64,000 nucleotides of DNA, taken from positions 1 to 64,000 of the forward strand of contig NZ_BLJI01000021.1 of NCBI RefSeq assembly GCF_017312365.1, written 5' to 3'. The stretch is from Chroococcus sp. FPU101 (lineage in GTDB: Bacteria; Cyanobacteriota; Cyanobacteriia; Cyanobacteriales; Microcystaceae). Shown one piece after another: positions 34,521 to 43,829 of the stretch. Positions within the stretch are counted from its first letter, which is position 1. Each line of letters starts with the position of its first letter. The notes beneath the pieces were generated by a model. That model was not told where the DNA came from and did not search any database. It saw nothing but the letters and a program-made list of their open reading frames with translations. The translations under genes were made by a program, and so were the position numbers.

Positions 34521-36007
34521 GAGCTAAATAGAATTTCTCCATCTTTAATTGCTACCAAACGTAATTTTAACGGGCCAGTAGTATAAGTTTTATCCACTGC
34601 GACCGTTTTGATTTCATCAATCGGATCATCTAACTGATTAATTTTATCCATAAAACTAATTATGGTAGTTAATCGACCGTCTTCAACTTGAATATTTCCT
34701 AAAACGCCAGCCCGTCGCGCTCGAAACTGTGATGCAGCGAGTAAGTTATCTAAACGACTTTGTAGTTCTCCTTCAGACATATTTTGTGAATCAATGGAAA
34801 CAGCCGCAATCTCTTGATTTTCCTCAAAAATTCTTTGATTAGGAGCAAGATCCGCAAAAACCCGAATTTCTTTTTCTTCTAAAACATAATTTCCTGCCGA
34901 CAGAATTCGTACCACATATTCTCGTCCATCTTGTAATTGTTGGACTAATTGTTCGACTTCAGCCTTAGTAATTTGAATAATTTGTAGATTAGGATTAGTG
35001 GCATTCGGTTGGGTAGCTTGAATCGCTGATAAATTAGCTTGTTGTAGAATTTGATCAACCGCAGCAACAATCGATTTAGCATCACCTGAATTAACCACCT
35101 GCAAAGCACCAAACGCTAAAACTTGACCCCGCACGATCGCAATTCTTCTTTCTCTTAAATCTTGATAGGTTTGATAATATTGTTCTAATACTTCAACTTC
35201 TCGTCTTAAATAACTCAGTTGAATTTCTAGTTGTTTAAGTTTGTTTTCTCTTTGTTCAAGATTGATATCTTTTTCGGCAATTGCTTGATCGAGTTGTTCA
35301 ATCTGAGTATCTTTAGCATCGATCGCACTTTGAAGTTGTTTTTGTTCTGTCTCTAAAGCTTGTAGACGGTTTTGACGTTGTGATAATAATTGATCTTGTT
35401 GTGACAACTGTTGTTCTTTTTTGAGAATTTCTTGATCTCTGGTTTTCACCTGTGCTTGTCGTTGATTTAGCTGAGTGGTTAACTGGTTTTTTTGAGTAGT
35501 TAACTGATTTTTCTGCTGTTGAAGTTGTTGACGATCTTGAAGAAGTGTAGAAACATCAGATTGTACCGTGGAAAGTTGTTGAGCTACTTTTTTTAATTGA
35601 GTCTGAGATTGTTGGAAATTACTATTAATGCTAATCAAACGTTTTTTAGCTGAAGTTTGTGCAGTTATAGCTGTTTCCAATTCTTTTTGAATTTGTGTTT
35701 TTTCTTGTCTTGCCGTTTGCAGTTCTTTTTCAAGTTGTTTAATCGCAGCACGACGTTCAGCAAGAATGCGATCTAAATCAAAAACGCCCTGACGAAGCGA
35801 TTTACTTAAACTAAATAATAAAGTGAGGGTGGAAGATGCGATTAAAATTCCTGTAGCGATCGTCATTACAGTAGCTGTTTGACGAGGACGCAGGTTAAAA
35901 AGTCGCATTCGTTTTTTACCAATTTTACTGCCCAGGTGATCACCCAATGCAGCTAATACCCCTCCTAAAATTAAAATTGAGGCGACTAGAATATAGGCAC
36001 TTGTCAT
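34517..36007 (-). CDS. DUF3084 coiled-coil membrane protein
   Basis: The 496-residue protein has two N-terminal membrane helices (about 5-25 and 44-65), the family segment GSKIGKKRMRLFNLRPRQTA between them, and a long Gln-rich coiled coil (about 80-275). A C-terminal globular domain follows (about 285-495, with FADLAPNQRIFEENQEIAAVS). DUF3084 proteins are nearly universal in cyanobacteria and have no proven role. The link to the RuvC-like gene by a 4-base overlap is typical. Confidence 0.9.
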   Translation of the reverse strand: MTSAYILVASILILGGVLAALGDHLGSKIGKKRMRLFNLRPRQTATVMTIATGILIASSTLTLLFSLSKSLRQGVFDLDRILAERRAAIKQLEKELQTARQEKTQIQKELETAITAQTSAKKRLISINSNFQQSQTQLKKVAQQLSTVQSDVSTLLQDRQQLQQQKNQLTTQKNQLTTQLNQRQAQVKTRDQEILKKEQQLSQQDQLLSQRQNRLQALETEQKQLQSAIDAKDTQIEQLDQAIAEKDINLEQRENKLKQLEIQLSYLRREVEVLEQYYQTYQDLRERRIAIVRGQVLAFGALQVVNSGDAKSIVAAVDQILQQANLSAIQATQPNATNPNLQIIQITKAEVEQLVQQLQDGREYVVRILSAGNYVLEEKEIRVFADLAPNQRIFEENQEIAAVSIDSQNMSEGELQSRLDNLLAASQFRARRAGVLGNIQVEDGRLTTIISFMDKINQLDDPIDEIKTVAVDKTYTTGPLKLRLVAIKDGEILFSS

Positions 36008-36028
36008 GGGTGATCTATACCATTTAAG

Positions 36029-36706
36029 CTAGGTAAATTGTTGACTAAGGGCAACAGGATTATGAACCGTAATTTTCTTTTTATGAATTGAAATCATATC
36101 TTCTTGTCTGAGATCCCCCAATAAACGAGTTACAGTAACTCTAGTTGATCCAATTGCTTCAGCGATCGCTTGATGAGATAATTTTAAATCGATCCTAATC
36201 CCTTCGGGTGTCGGAACGCCAAAATCTCGACAAAGAATTAAGAGAAAACTGACTAAACGAGAACCCATATCACGATGTGCTAGGGTTTCGATCATCATTT
36301 CCGTCTGTAAAATTCTAGAAGACAAACCGCGTAACATTAACATTGATAAATCTGGATTATTTCGTAATGCTTGTTCAACTTGTTCAATTGGGGCCGAAAG
36401 AAGTTCGACTGGAGTAAAAGCCACCGCATGATAGAATCGATCCGATCTTTGACCTGTAATCAGAGAAAGTACCCCAAAGACACTATTTTCGCGCAATAGT
36501 GCAACAGTAATTTCTTCTCCAGCTTCATAGACGCGAGATAATTTTACAGCACCTTTGAGTAAAAAATAGACTCTTTCTGCTGGATCTCCAGGGAAAAAAA
36601 TCGTTTTACCCCGTTCAAAAGTTTCTACGACGGGGGGAAAATTTCCACTACCAATCCGACGAAAGACATCAGCTAACGGTTTATCTTGAATTAAGGATAC
36701 GTCCAT
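36029..36706 (-). CDS. ntcA: Global nitrogen regulator NtcA
   Basis: NtcA is the CRP-family activator of nitrogen genes, sensing 2-oxoglutarate. The 225-residue protein has an effector domain with [28 protein letters not shown] (about 43-70), the long dimer helix, and a C-terminal helix-turn-helix [24 protein letters not shown] (about 176-199) carrying the family's DNA-reading residues. The ATG at 36706 is preferred to the preceding in-frame GTG. It is divergent from fabI across 221 bases that hold a possible NtcA-type site. It lies 21 bases upstream of the DUF3084 gene. Confidence 0.97.
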   Translation of the reverse strand: MDVSLIQDKPLADVFRRIGSGNFPPVVETFERGKTIFFPGDPAERVYFLLKGAVKLSRVYEAGEEITVALLRENSVFGVLSLITGQRSDRFYHAVAFTPVELLSAPIEQVEQALRNNPDLSMLMLRGLSSRILQTEMMIETLAHRDMGSRLVSFLLILCRDFGVPTPEGIRIDLKLSHQAIAEAIGSTRVTVTRLLGDLRQEDMISIHKKKITVHNPVALSQQFT

Positions 36707-36855
36707 CACACTTTACAAACTTGGTGAATAGTTAATTTAAAACATGATTCGGAGTTAAATTCAATATTAAACACGATTTAAAGAAAAACTGCTCAACGTA
36801 GAGTGTACTTTTTGCCTCACAATATTTTTATCGGTATAATTTTATCCCCGTTTCT

Positions 36856-36870
36856 GTACCTTGATTATAC
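36856..36870. promoter_or_regulatory. Weak NtcA-like site between ntcA and fabI
   Basis: GTA (36856-36858) and TAC (36868-36870) are separated by 9 bases, one more than the common GTAN8TAC. NtcA autoregulation is known in other cyanobacteria. The spacing and the lack of a clean -10 box at the usual distance keep this a candidate only. Confidence 0.3.
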
Positions 36871-36927
36871 CTATCCATTTAATGATCGCGGGGACTTCAG
36901 CCTAAAAATATTGTCTAACTTAAAACT

Positions 36928-37704
36928 ATGCTAGATTTAACACAGAAAAACGCTCTGGTCACAGGAATCGCCAATGATCGATCCATTGCTTGGGGAATTA
37001 CGCAACAACTCCACAAAGCAGGGGCTAATCTTGCTGTAACTTATTTACCCGATGAAAAGGGACGCTTTGAAAAAAAAGTTAGAGAAGTGGTTGAACCCCT
37101 GAACCCCTCCCTAATTGTTCCATGTGATGTCCAAAATGATGAGCAAATTGAGGCTACTTTTGCTGCGGTCGCGGAAAAATGGGATAAATTAGATATTCTG
37201 ATTCATTGTCTGGCTTTTGCCGATAAAGAAGGATTAACAGGTGATTTTAGCGATATTACTCGTGAAGCGTTTCTCAAATCCTTAAATATTAGTACATACT
37301 CACTAACTCGCATGGCTAAAGCAGCAAAACCATTAATGAAAGAGGGTGGGAGTATCGTCACCCTAACCTATATTGGTGGAGTGAGAGTCATCCCAAATTA
37401 CAATTTAATGGGAGTTGCGAAAGCAGGTTTAGAAATGAGTGTTCGCTATCTCGCATCTGAGTTAGGATCACATAATATTAGAGTCAATGGAATTTCAGCA
37501 GGGCCAATTCGTACTTTAGCTTCTTCTGCGGTTGGTGGTATTTTAGATATGATCCATCATGTCGAAGAAGTCGCACCTCTAAAACGAACCGTAACCCAAA
37601 TCGAAGTCGGAAACACTGCTGCATTTTTGTGTAGTGATCTATCTAGCGGAATTACAGGACAAATTATCTATGTCGATGGTGGATATGAAGTGATGGGGAT
37701 GTAA
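36928..37704 (+). CDS. fabI: Enoyl-acyl carrier protein reductase (NADH)
   Basis: FabI performs the last reduction in each cycle of fatty-acid elongation. The 258-residue SDR has the divergent start LVTGIANDRSIAWGIT (about 10-25), LDILIHCLAFAD (about 88-99), the catalytic pair TYIGGVRVIPNYNLMGVAKAG (Tyr-x6-Lys, about 147-167) and GPIRTLASSAVGG. Length and motifs are standard. A hairpin (37713-37742) follows the stop. Confidence 0.95.
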   Translation: MLDLTQKNALVTGIANDRSIAWGITQQLHKAGANLAVTYLPDEKGRFEKKVREVVEPLNPSLIVPCDVQNDEQIEATFAAVAEKWDKLDILIHCLAFADKEGLTGDFSDITREAFLKSLNISTYSLTRMAKAAKPLMKEGGSIVTLTYIGGVRVIPNYNLMGVAKAGLEMSVRYLASELGSHNIRVNGISAGPIRTLASSAVGGILDMIHHVEEVAPLKRTVTQIEVGNTAAFLCSDLSSGITGQIIYVDGGYEVMGM

Positions 37705-37712
37705 TTTGAAAC

Positions 37713-37742
37713 AGAGGTTAGGCGATCGTTTGTTTAACCTCT
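37713..37742 (+). terminator. Hairpin after fabI
   Basis: AGAGGTTA (37713-37720) is complementary to TAACCTCT (37735-37742), followed by only two Ts. It lies 8 bases past the fabI stop, so it is a likely transcript end, although the U-run is short. The remaining gap to the PAP2 gene shows nothing else. Confidence 0.45.
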
Positions 37743-37973
37743 TTAGCCAAAATTTACCCCTAGCCGCGCCAAAGACCAAAAACGTCATCCATCTTATTTT
37801 TTAGCTGTAACGCCTCTAAAATCAGCCTCTAGATAGTTGCTATAGGATAAATACCCCCCATATCCTATACATTAATAGAATTTATTAATCGTTTTAAAAA
37901 ATAAAACTATTGGCATTTCTTAAACCACTTTTTTAGAGTGAAAGAGAATCAGCTTTTAGATAAAAAATAAACG

Positions 37974-38660
37974 ATGACAACAGAAGTGGATTTATCACCG
38001 AGTCCTGAGCCTAAACAATTTTCGATTTTTCTCTTTTTTATAGGTGTTTATTTACCGTTACAGATTTTTGCCCTGTTAGCGTTTTCTATTCTGCAAAATG
38101 GAACGAGCTTATCATGGGATGTCTCACTCTTATCAGCAATTCATCAAACAGAAACACCGCAGTTAGATGCTTTTGCTTCTATCTTGACTCAGTTTGGTTA
38201 TCTTAAAGGAATTGCACCAATTGTTTTTTTAGTATCTTTACTTTTAATCCTTCGTCAACAATGGCATCGTCTAGCTTATCTGCTGACGGTTGAATTTGGG
38301 GCTATTTTAATTAGTTATAGCGTTAAATTAGTCTATCATCGCGCTCGTCCCCACTTATGGGAGTTATTTCAACCTCTACCGCTAGATTACTCCTTCCCCA
38401 GTGGTCATTCATTAATGAGTATGATTTTATTCGTCGCACTTCTTCATTTATCTTGGGAGACACGCTGGTACAAATGGGTTATGCTGATAGGAGGACTTTA
38501 CGTTGTCTCAGTTGGTTGGACACGGATGTATTTAGGGGTACACTTTCCCAGTGATGTCCTCGGTGGATGGATGCTTGCTATTGCTTGGGGAGTTGGCGTA
38601 AATCTGATATTCCATTCTCCTTTCGCTAAACTTATAGCTAGAAAGCAAGAAATTTTATAA
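37974..38660 (+). CDS. PAP2-family membrane phosphatase
   Basis: The 228-residue protein has about six membrane segments and the three PAP2 motifs in order: KLVYHRARP (about 120-128), PSGHS (about 142-146) and SVGWTRMYLGVHFPSDVLGG (about 177-196). The family removes phosphate from lipid phosphates such as phosphatidic acid or undecaprenyl pyrophosphate. It is 5 bases ahead of the MATE gene, so the two are probably co-transcribed. Confidence 0.93.
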   Translation: MTTEVDLSPSPEPKQFSIFLFFIGVYLPLQIFALLAFSILQNGTSLSWDVSLLSAIHQTETPQLDAFASILTQFGYLKGIAPIVFLVSLLLILRQQWHRLAYLLTVEFGAILISYSVKLVYHRARPHLWELFQPLPLDYSFPSGHSLMSMILFVALLHLSWETRWYKWVMLIGGLYVVSVGWTRMYLGVHFPSDVLGGWMLAIAWGVGVNLIFHSPFAKLIARKQEIL

Positions 38661-38665
38661 CTTAT

Positions 38666-39997
38666 ATGAGTTCCACAACCTTACCAACCTTGGTCAAGGA
38701 AGATGTACGCGAAAACTTTTACAGACTAGCGTTTATTAATATTCTCTCTAACTTAATGGTTCCTTTGTCGGGTTTTTTGAGTGTGGCTTTTTTAGGTCAT
38801 TTACAAGAAATTCACTACCTAGCAGGAGTCACTCTAGCGACCATTTTATTTAATTATCTCTATCGTACTTTAAGTTTTTTGCGGATGAGTACGACTGCCA
38901 TCACCGCGCAGGCTGTCGGAGGAAATAACGAAGATTTAATCTCGCTAACTCTAATGAGAAATGCTTTACTTGCTTTTAGTTTAGGCATTCTCCTTTTAGT
39001 GTTCCATCAACCGTTAGGAAACTTAGGTTTTGCGCTCCTCAGCGCTGTTCCAGAGGTTAAAGAAGCAGGACAAGCATATTATAATACTCAAATTTGGGGC
39101 GCACCTGCGACACTGCTGAATTTTGTTCTCATCGGTTGGTTTTTAGGACGAGGACACAGTGGTAAAGTTTTCTGGATGTCTTTGGTAGGAAATGGTGCAA
39201 ATATTGTTTTAGATTATCTTTTCATTATGCGCTTTCAGACGACAAGTGCAGGTGCAGGGTTAGCCACATCCATTAGTCAATATTTCATGTTATTGGTGGG
39301 TTTATTTTTTATCTGTCGAGAAATCAAGCTAGAAAAAATAAAAAGTTTACTCGGTCAAATTTGGGTTTCTGCAAGTTGGAAAGAAACACTAATTTTAAAT
39401 CGAGATATCTTTATCCGTACCTTAGCTTTTTTATCGACCTTTTCTCTATTTACAAACCTCAGTTCAGCAATGGGAACAATGACCTTAGCGGAAAATGCTT
39501 TGCTATTACAAGTCATTACCCTAACGGTTTATATTGTTGATGGGTTAGCCTATGCAACTGAAAGTATGGCTGGAATGTTTAAAGGAAAAGGTGAGTATGA
39601 GCAGTTATACCCTCTTTTACAAATGTCGGGACAAGCAAGTTTGACCATTGGACTTAGTTTTGCAGTTGCTTGTCTGCTGTTTCCAGACTCTTTACTGGGA
39701 CTTTTAACCAATCATGCTGATGTTTTAGAATGTCTCCATCCTTATATTCCCTGGCTATTACCTGTTTTGGGTTTTGGTTCCTTGGCCTTTATGTTAGATG
39801 GCTACTTCTTAGGACTAGCCGAAGGGGCAATTTTACGCAATACGGCTTTAGTAGCAACTTTAGCAGGATTTGTTCCACTAGCGATAATCGCCTGGCAGTT
39901 TCAAAGCGTTTATCTTCTATGGTTGGCACTATCTTTATTTATGGTTGTGCGAGTGACTTTGCTGAGTTTACAAGTTCCTAAAACTCTAAAAAGTTAA
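38666..39997 (+). CDS. MATE-family efflux transporter
   Basis: The 443-residue protein has about twelve hydrophobic segments in two similar halves, with LSGFLSVAFLGHLQEIHYLAG (about 32-52) and TTAITAQAVGG in the first half, as in DinF-type MATE proteins. The family exports cationic compounds by Na+ or H+ exchange; the substrate is unknown. It follows the PAP2 gene closely, and the intergenic gap to the next gene is about 96 bases. Confidence 0.9.
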   Translation: MSSTTLPTLVKEDVRENFYRLAFINILSNLMVPLSGFLSVAFLGHLQEIHYLAGVTLATILFNYLYRTLSFLRMSTTAITAQAVGGNNEDLISLTLMRNALLAFSLGILLLVFHQPLGNLGFALLSAVPEVKEAGQAYYNTQIWGAPATLLNFVLIGWFLGRGHSGKVFWMSLVGNGANIVLDYLFIMRFQTTSAGAGLATSISQYFMLLVGLFFICREIKLEKIKSLLGQIWVSASWKETLILNRDIFIRTLAFLSTFSLFTNLSSAMGTMTLAENALLLQVITLTVYIVDGLAYATESMAGMFKGKGEYEQLYPLLQMSGQASLTIGLSFAVACLLFPDSLLGLLTNHADVLECLHPYIPWLLPVLGFGSLAFMLDGYFLGLAEGAILRNTALVATLAGFVPLAIIAWQFQSVYLLWLALSLFMVVRVTLLSLQVPKTLKS

Positions 39998-40093
39998 TTG
40001 ATGTCTACCCAACGGTACATTTTTATAGCTTGCTCTCAGTAAACCTCGTTAGAATATGAATAGTGTAACAAAACTTCATACATACACGGCATT

Positions 40094-40999
40094 ATGACAG
40101 TCTCCTATCCCCGCAAATACAGAAATATTCTCAGTGCGCGAGATATTCTCAAACGAGTTATCCAAGATCGTGAACTGCACATGATGACTCTGAACCGCTA
40201 TCGTTATAATGAACAACGTAGCTGTAAAGATTTAACAGAACTCATCGAACGACTCAACGGACAACCCAAAGAATTAATCCGCGATATTTCTAATCATATC
40301 GTTGAAGAATCCCGTCATGCTCTGTGGTTAACTGATTTATTGATTGATTTAGGTGAAGATATCGGACAACCGACAGGAATTTCTTATATCGATGCTTTTG
40401 AAAAGCTGATCGATCAAGAAGCTTATACAACCCAATCCAATCGAGATGATATCATTATCGATAGTTTAGCTGCGATTAATGCCACTGAAAAACGAGGCTG
40501 TGAATTTTTCTCGGCTCATATCGAAGCGTTAAAAGAAGCAGAGCAGACCGAAGAAAATATTAAAATCAGAGAAACCATTGAGCGTATTTTTCCAGAAGAA
40601 GCAGGTCATGTTCGTTGGGGAAATCGCTGGTTATCAAAAATGGCGCAGAAAAGTCCAGAACACAAAGAAAAAGTGGAACGGGCAAAACGTCGTTTCTTTG
40701 CCATTGAACAAGCAGCCTATGAATCTAGTGATATCATGATGGGTGCCGAATTACGACGCATTGAGCATTTAATGGAAATTTCTGAAACAATGCCACTTTG
40801 GGAACGGACTCAATATTTAATGAAACACATTCCCGAAACGGTCTTTAATCCAGAACTGCAATTATTCCGTATTGAAATGGCTCAAAAAGCTTGGCAAAAA
40901 GATCCTAAAATGTTTGTCGAACAGTTTATCCCGATGTTCTTTAAAGGAATAAATCGCGAAGATTTCGACCGAATGAAGCAAAAAAATAGCAATAATTAA
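40094..40999 (+). CDS. Ferritin-like diiron-domain protein
   Basis: This 301-residue, mostly helical protein has a four-helix core with likely iron ligands: RELHMMTLNRYRYNEQ (about 27-42), HIVEESRHALWLTD (ExxH, about 73-86), ATEKRGCEFF (about 135) and EEAGHVRWGNRW (ExxH, about 173-184). Two ExxH motifs point to a ferritin-like diiron or oxidase centre. A C-terminal 90 residues are helical. The reaction is unknown; such proteins occur in many cyanobacteria. Confidence 0.8.
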   Translation: MTVSYPRKYRNILSARDILKRVIQDRELHMMTLNRYRYNEQRSCKDLTELIERLNGQPKELIRDISNHIVEESRHALWLTDLLIDLGEDIGQPTGISYIDAFEKLIDQEAYTTQSNRDDIIIDSLAAINATEKRGCEFFSAHIEALKEAEQTEENIKIRETIERIFPEEAGHVRWGNRWLSKMAQKSPEHKEKVERAKRRFFAIEQAAYESSDIMMGAELRRIEHLMEISETMPLWERTQYLMKHIPETVFNPELQLFRIEMAQKAWQKDPKMFVEQFIPMFFKGINREDFDRMKQKNSNN

Positions 41000-41332
41000 T
41001 TTTTTTTCTGCTCCTTTAACCCCTCTACCTTACTTGAGCATCTCTCTTGTAGGAGAGGGGTCAAAAATCATCTTTAGATAGAGAAAATAGAAAAAATATT
41101 TAATACCTTAGTAATAGAGCAAAAAAATATTCACTTGATCTAACATAAATACAAAGCAAAATATCAAATAAATGCTTAAAAACATTACTTTAAATACGCT
41201 TTTGTACTTTAAAATAATTTTTGAATATAGCTAATTAAATCAATATAAAAATTTATTTAAACTCAATATAACAACAGTGAGACAGTTTATGCTGTCTAAT
41301 TCTGATATTTATTTTCTAATGGAGGAAAAACA
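41000..41332. other. Intergenic region with an inverted repeat
   Basis: This stretch of 333 bases has no credible gene. Near its start, ACCCCTCT (41018-41025) and AGAGGGGT (41053-41060) are complementary and may end the ferritin-like transcript; similar C/G-rich repeats are common in cyanobacterial intergenic DNA. The rest is AT-rich and leads to a strong GGAGG site before the 70-residue gene. Confidence 0.55.
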
Positions 41333-41545
41333 ATGAGTAGTGGTCACGCCAGTCATAAAGGTAGTTCTACCAAACCCAATGTCAACGCTAACGGTCAGAT
41401 TAATGACCCAGAACAAGACATTCCCCAAGACTACCAAAGCGAAGAAGGTGTACCTATACCAGGACGTACCAAAGAGATCAGGGAAAATAAAGAAGCTACC
41501 GAACGTCCTTCCGATGATGTTCGAGAAGCACCAGAAGCAGGATAA
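41333..41545 (+). CDS. Small hydrophilic hypothetical protein
   Basis: This 70-residue protein is highly polar, rich in Glu, Pro, Ser, Asn and Asp, with no hydrophobic core, so it is probably disordered. GGAGG lies about 8 bases upstream of the ATG and supports translation. It lies 10 bases ahead of the diheme cytochrome gene and is probably co-transcribed with it. No family was recognised. A frame shifted by one in the same place is judged a shadow. Confidence 0.6.
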   Translation: MSSGHASHKGSSTKPNVNANGQINDPEQDIPQDYQSEEGVPIPGRTKEIRENKEATERPSDDVREAPEAG

Positions 41546-41555
41546 ATAGAATTTT

Positions 41556-43568
41556 ATGAATTGGCCGAAGTCATTGCCTAATTTTCTAGTTCCGACCCTG
41601 TTGTTGAGTTTAGTAGTCCTATTAGCCGCTTTTTTCGGTTTTCAATTAGAAATTGCTTTTGCTCCAAGGCCTCAGCTTGCTCAGACCTATACACCAATAA
41701 CCCAGTCTCCTCCGTCAGATGTTGGTACCTATGATGTCTTAGGACGTGTCATAGTCCCAGAAACGGCGGCAGAATGGTTACAAACTGAAGAAGGACAGCA
41801 AAAATTATCCCCCGAAAACGGAGCAGTTGAAATTACTGAAGATCTAATTGCTCTAGGACGCAAAGCATTTTATGCTGAAACCTTTAAAGATCAAGTCTTT
41901 CAAACTGATGTCGTCGGAGCCTTAGATGGGCCAATCAATCCTATTAGCTTAACAAAAGCGATCATTAGTCTTAAAGGACAATTTACTCATAATCTGCAAA
42001 TACCGATCGATCAAGATATTACCATCGGCGGAAAAACCTTTCAATCAGGAACTTTACTAAATACAGGTTTAGACATCCCCGCAGGTTTTCTTACCCCTTT
42101 GGGAATGCGTACCAGTATCGAGAAAGGAAAATTACGGGTAGGCATTACTTGTGCTTTGTGCCATTCAACCATTGATCATCAGACTGGACGAGTTATAGAA
42201 GGCGCACCGAATAATGATCTAGATACGGGCTTAATTTTGGCGATGGCGAGTAATTCAGCCGCAATGTTCCGTCAAACAGGAGTTAATCCGACTCAACTTC
42301 CATTAGGCGATCATACTTATCTAAATGATCAAGGTGAAACAGCAAAACTTCCCGATCCTCAAACCGTAGAAACTGCCGTAGATGCAGAACTTTTGACTTG
42401 GCCCCCTGGTAATTTCGATTCATCAGGAAGCTTAGTGAATAATCCTGCTCAGATTCCCTCTTCGTACACCCGCGACGCTTGGCCCTACGGATGGAGTGGT
42501 CATTCTGCAATCGGATGGTTTCATGGCTTAACAACGCTGAATAGTAACGTCCATGCCACTAACTCCGATGCGACGACAGGGGCCGATAGTAGCGAACCGT
42601 TATTAGGGATTGACAAAGAAACTTATTTAGGCATTATCTTCCAAAACTCAGCCAATCCAGCCTATCGTCTGCCAGAAGGTGCTAAACCCTCAGAATTTTT
42701 CCAGCAGATCGATCCCACACCAGGTGAACCGGGGATGAATGAAACCATCAGAATGCCAGATTATCCCAAAGGATCACCTTTTATGCTCGATGGATTGATG
42801 GCGAACTCCCCTGGAATGCCCGTAGCGAAACAACTTAACGCAATGTCGGCATATCAAAATACCCTTGCTCCGCCACCCGTTCCAACAACTGATCTTGATA
42901 GTCTTCAAAGAGGTGCCGCTATCTTTAACAATGCGGGTTGTATTGAATGTCACAGTGGCAGATATTTCACAAATCATGAAGTGATAGCCGCCGATGAAAT
43001 AGGCACACAACCATCACGCGCTAAAACATTAGCCGCATTTCCCAAAGTTTTCGCGCCGCCAAAAACCTATCCCAGTAATGTTTCCGTTCCCCTACCAGCT
43101 AATCCACCTGTACTAGAAATTCCGACGGATCTCACCCCAAAACGCTCTCAAGAGTTAGCTTTTGCGATGAATAATCCTGCGGGTGGTTACAAAGTACCGA
43201 GTTTAATTGGACTTTCTGTAACAGCACCTTACCTTCATGATGGAGGAGTAGCCGCTAGTGTTGAAGCCCTTCAAAGAAATGAAAAAGGCTTTGGCGTGGC
43301 TGATTCTGAGCAGTTGGGTATGGCAGGAACGCTATTAAAAGGAATTGTTCCTGATGCGGGTGCCAGTCTGCGAGTGCTGTTAGATCAACAGTTACGGGAA
43401 GTAGCGATCGCCGCTAATCAAAAAAATCCAGATTTACAAAAGGCAAATGTAGACGGGAGTGGACACAACTACTGGGTTGATCCCCAAAGCGGTTACACCC
43501 CCCAACAACAAACAGATTTAATTCAATTTCTGCTTTCCCTAGACGACAACCCCGAAGTATTGCCCTAA
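41556..43568 (+). CDS. Exported diheme c-type cytochrome
   Basis: The 670-residue protein has an N-terminal membrane anchor or signal (about 10-35) and two haem-binding CxxCH motifs: CALCH at 199-203 and CIECH at 462-466. Candidate axial Met residues follow in each half, and the C-terminal part (AFAMNNPAGGYKVPSLIGLS, then APYLHDGG) resembles the haem domain of the cytochrome c peroxidase/MauG superfamily. The substrate is unknown. Electron transfer in the periplasm or lumen is likely. Confidence 0.85.
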   Translation: MNWPKSLPNFLVPTLLLSLVVLLAAFFGFQLEIAFAPRPQLAQTYTPITQSPPSDVGTYDVLGRVIVPETAAEWLQTEEGQQKLSPENGAVEITEDLIALGRKAFYAETFKDQVFQTDVVGALDGPINPISLTKAIISLKGQFTHNLQIPIDQDITIGGKTFQSGTLLNTGLDIPAGFLTPLGMRTSIEKGKLRVGITCALCHSTIDHQTGRVIEGAPNNDLDTGLILAMASNSAAMFRQTGVNPTQLPLGDHTYLNDQGETAKLPDPQTVETAVDAELLTWPPGNFDSSGSLVNNPAQIPSSYTRDAWPYGWSGHSAIGWFHGLTTLNSNVHATNSDATTGADSSEPLLGIDKETYLGIIFQNSANPAYRLPEGAKPSEFFQQIDPTPGEPGMNETIRMPDYPKGSPFMLDGLMANSPGMPVAKQLNAMSAYQNTLAPPPVPTTDLDSLQRGAAIFNNAGCIECHSGRYFTNHEVIAADEIGTQPSRAKTLAAFPKVFAPPKTYPSNVSVPLPANPPVLEIPTDLTPKRSQELAFAMNNPAGGYKVPSLIGLSVTAPYLHDGGVAASVEALQRNEKGFGVADSEQLGMAGTLLKGIVPDAGASLRVLLDQQLREVAIAANQKNPDLQKANVDGSGHNYWVDPQSGYTPQQQTDLIQFLLSLDDNPEVLP

Positions 43569-43663
43569 AGCCTTCCTTCCCGTTGTTCCCTATCCTGTGA
43601 GGAGAAGGTTAGGGAGAGGTAGATGGGGCTAGATGGAGGTGTTACGCTAATCTTATTTTTAAA

Positions 43664-43735
43664 CTCCCCGGGTGGGATTCGAACCTACGACCAATCGGTT
43701 AACAGCCGACCGCTCTACCACTGAGCTACCGAGGA
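43664..43735 (-). tRNA. tRNA-Asn (GTT)
   Basis: Read leftward, the 72-base sequence folds as a tRNA: acceptor TCCTCGG pairs with CCGGGGA (one T-G), D-arm GCTCAGTGGTAGAGC, anticodon loop CTGTTAA with GTT, and T-loop GGTTCGAATCC. A discriminator G lies at 43664. CCA is not encoded. It sits between the cytochrome and porin genes. Confidence 0.95.
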
Positions 43736-43829
43736 ATGTTTGTCACAATTACTAATAATAGCAACAACATGGATAAAAAAGCAAGCCCTTTTTGAATTTA
43801 TTTTGAATTGTTGTTAGAGTACAAATGTT

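Noticed and set aside
41340-41549. Second frame inside the 70-residue small gene
   Set aside because: The GGAGG and start at 41333 support the other frame; this one has no site and ends within the cytochrome leader.
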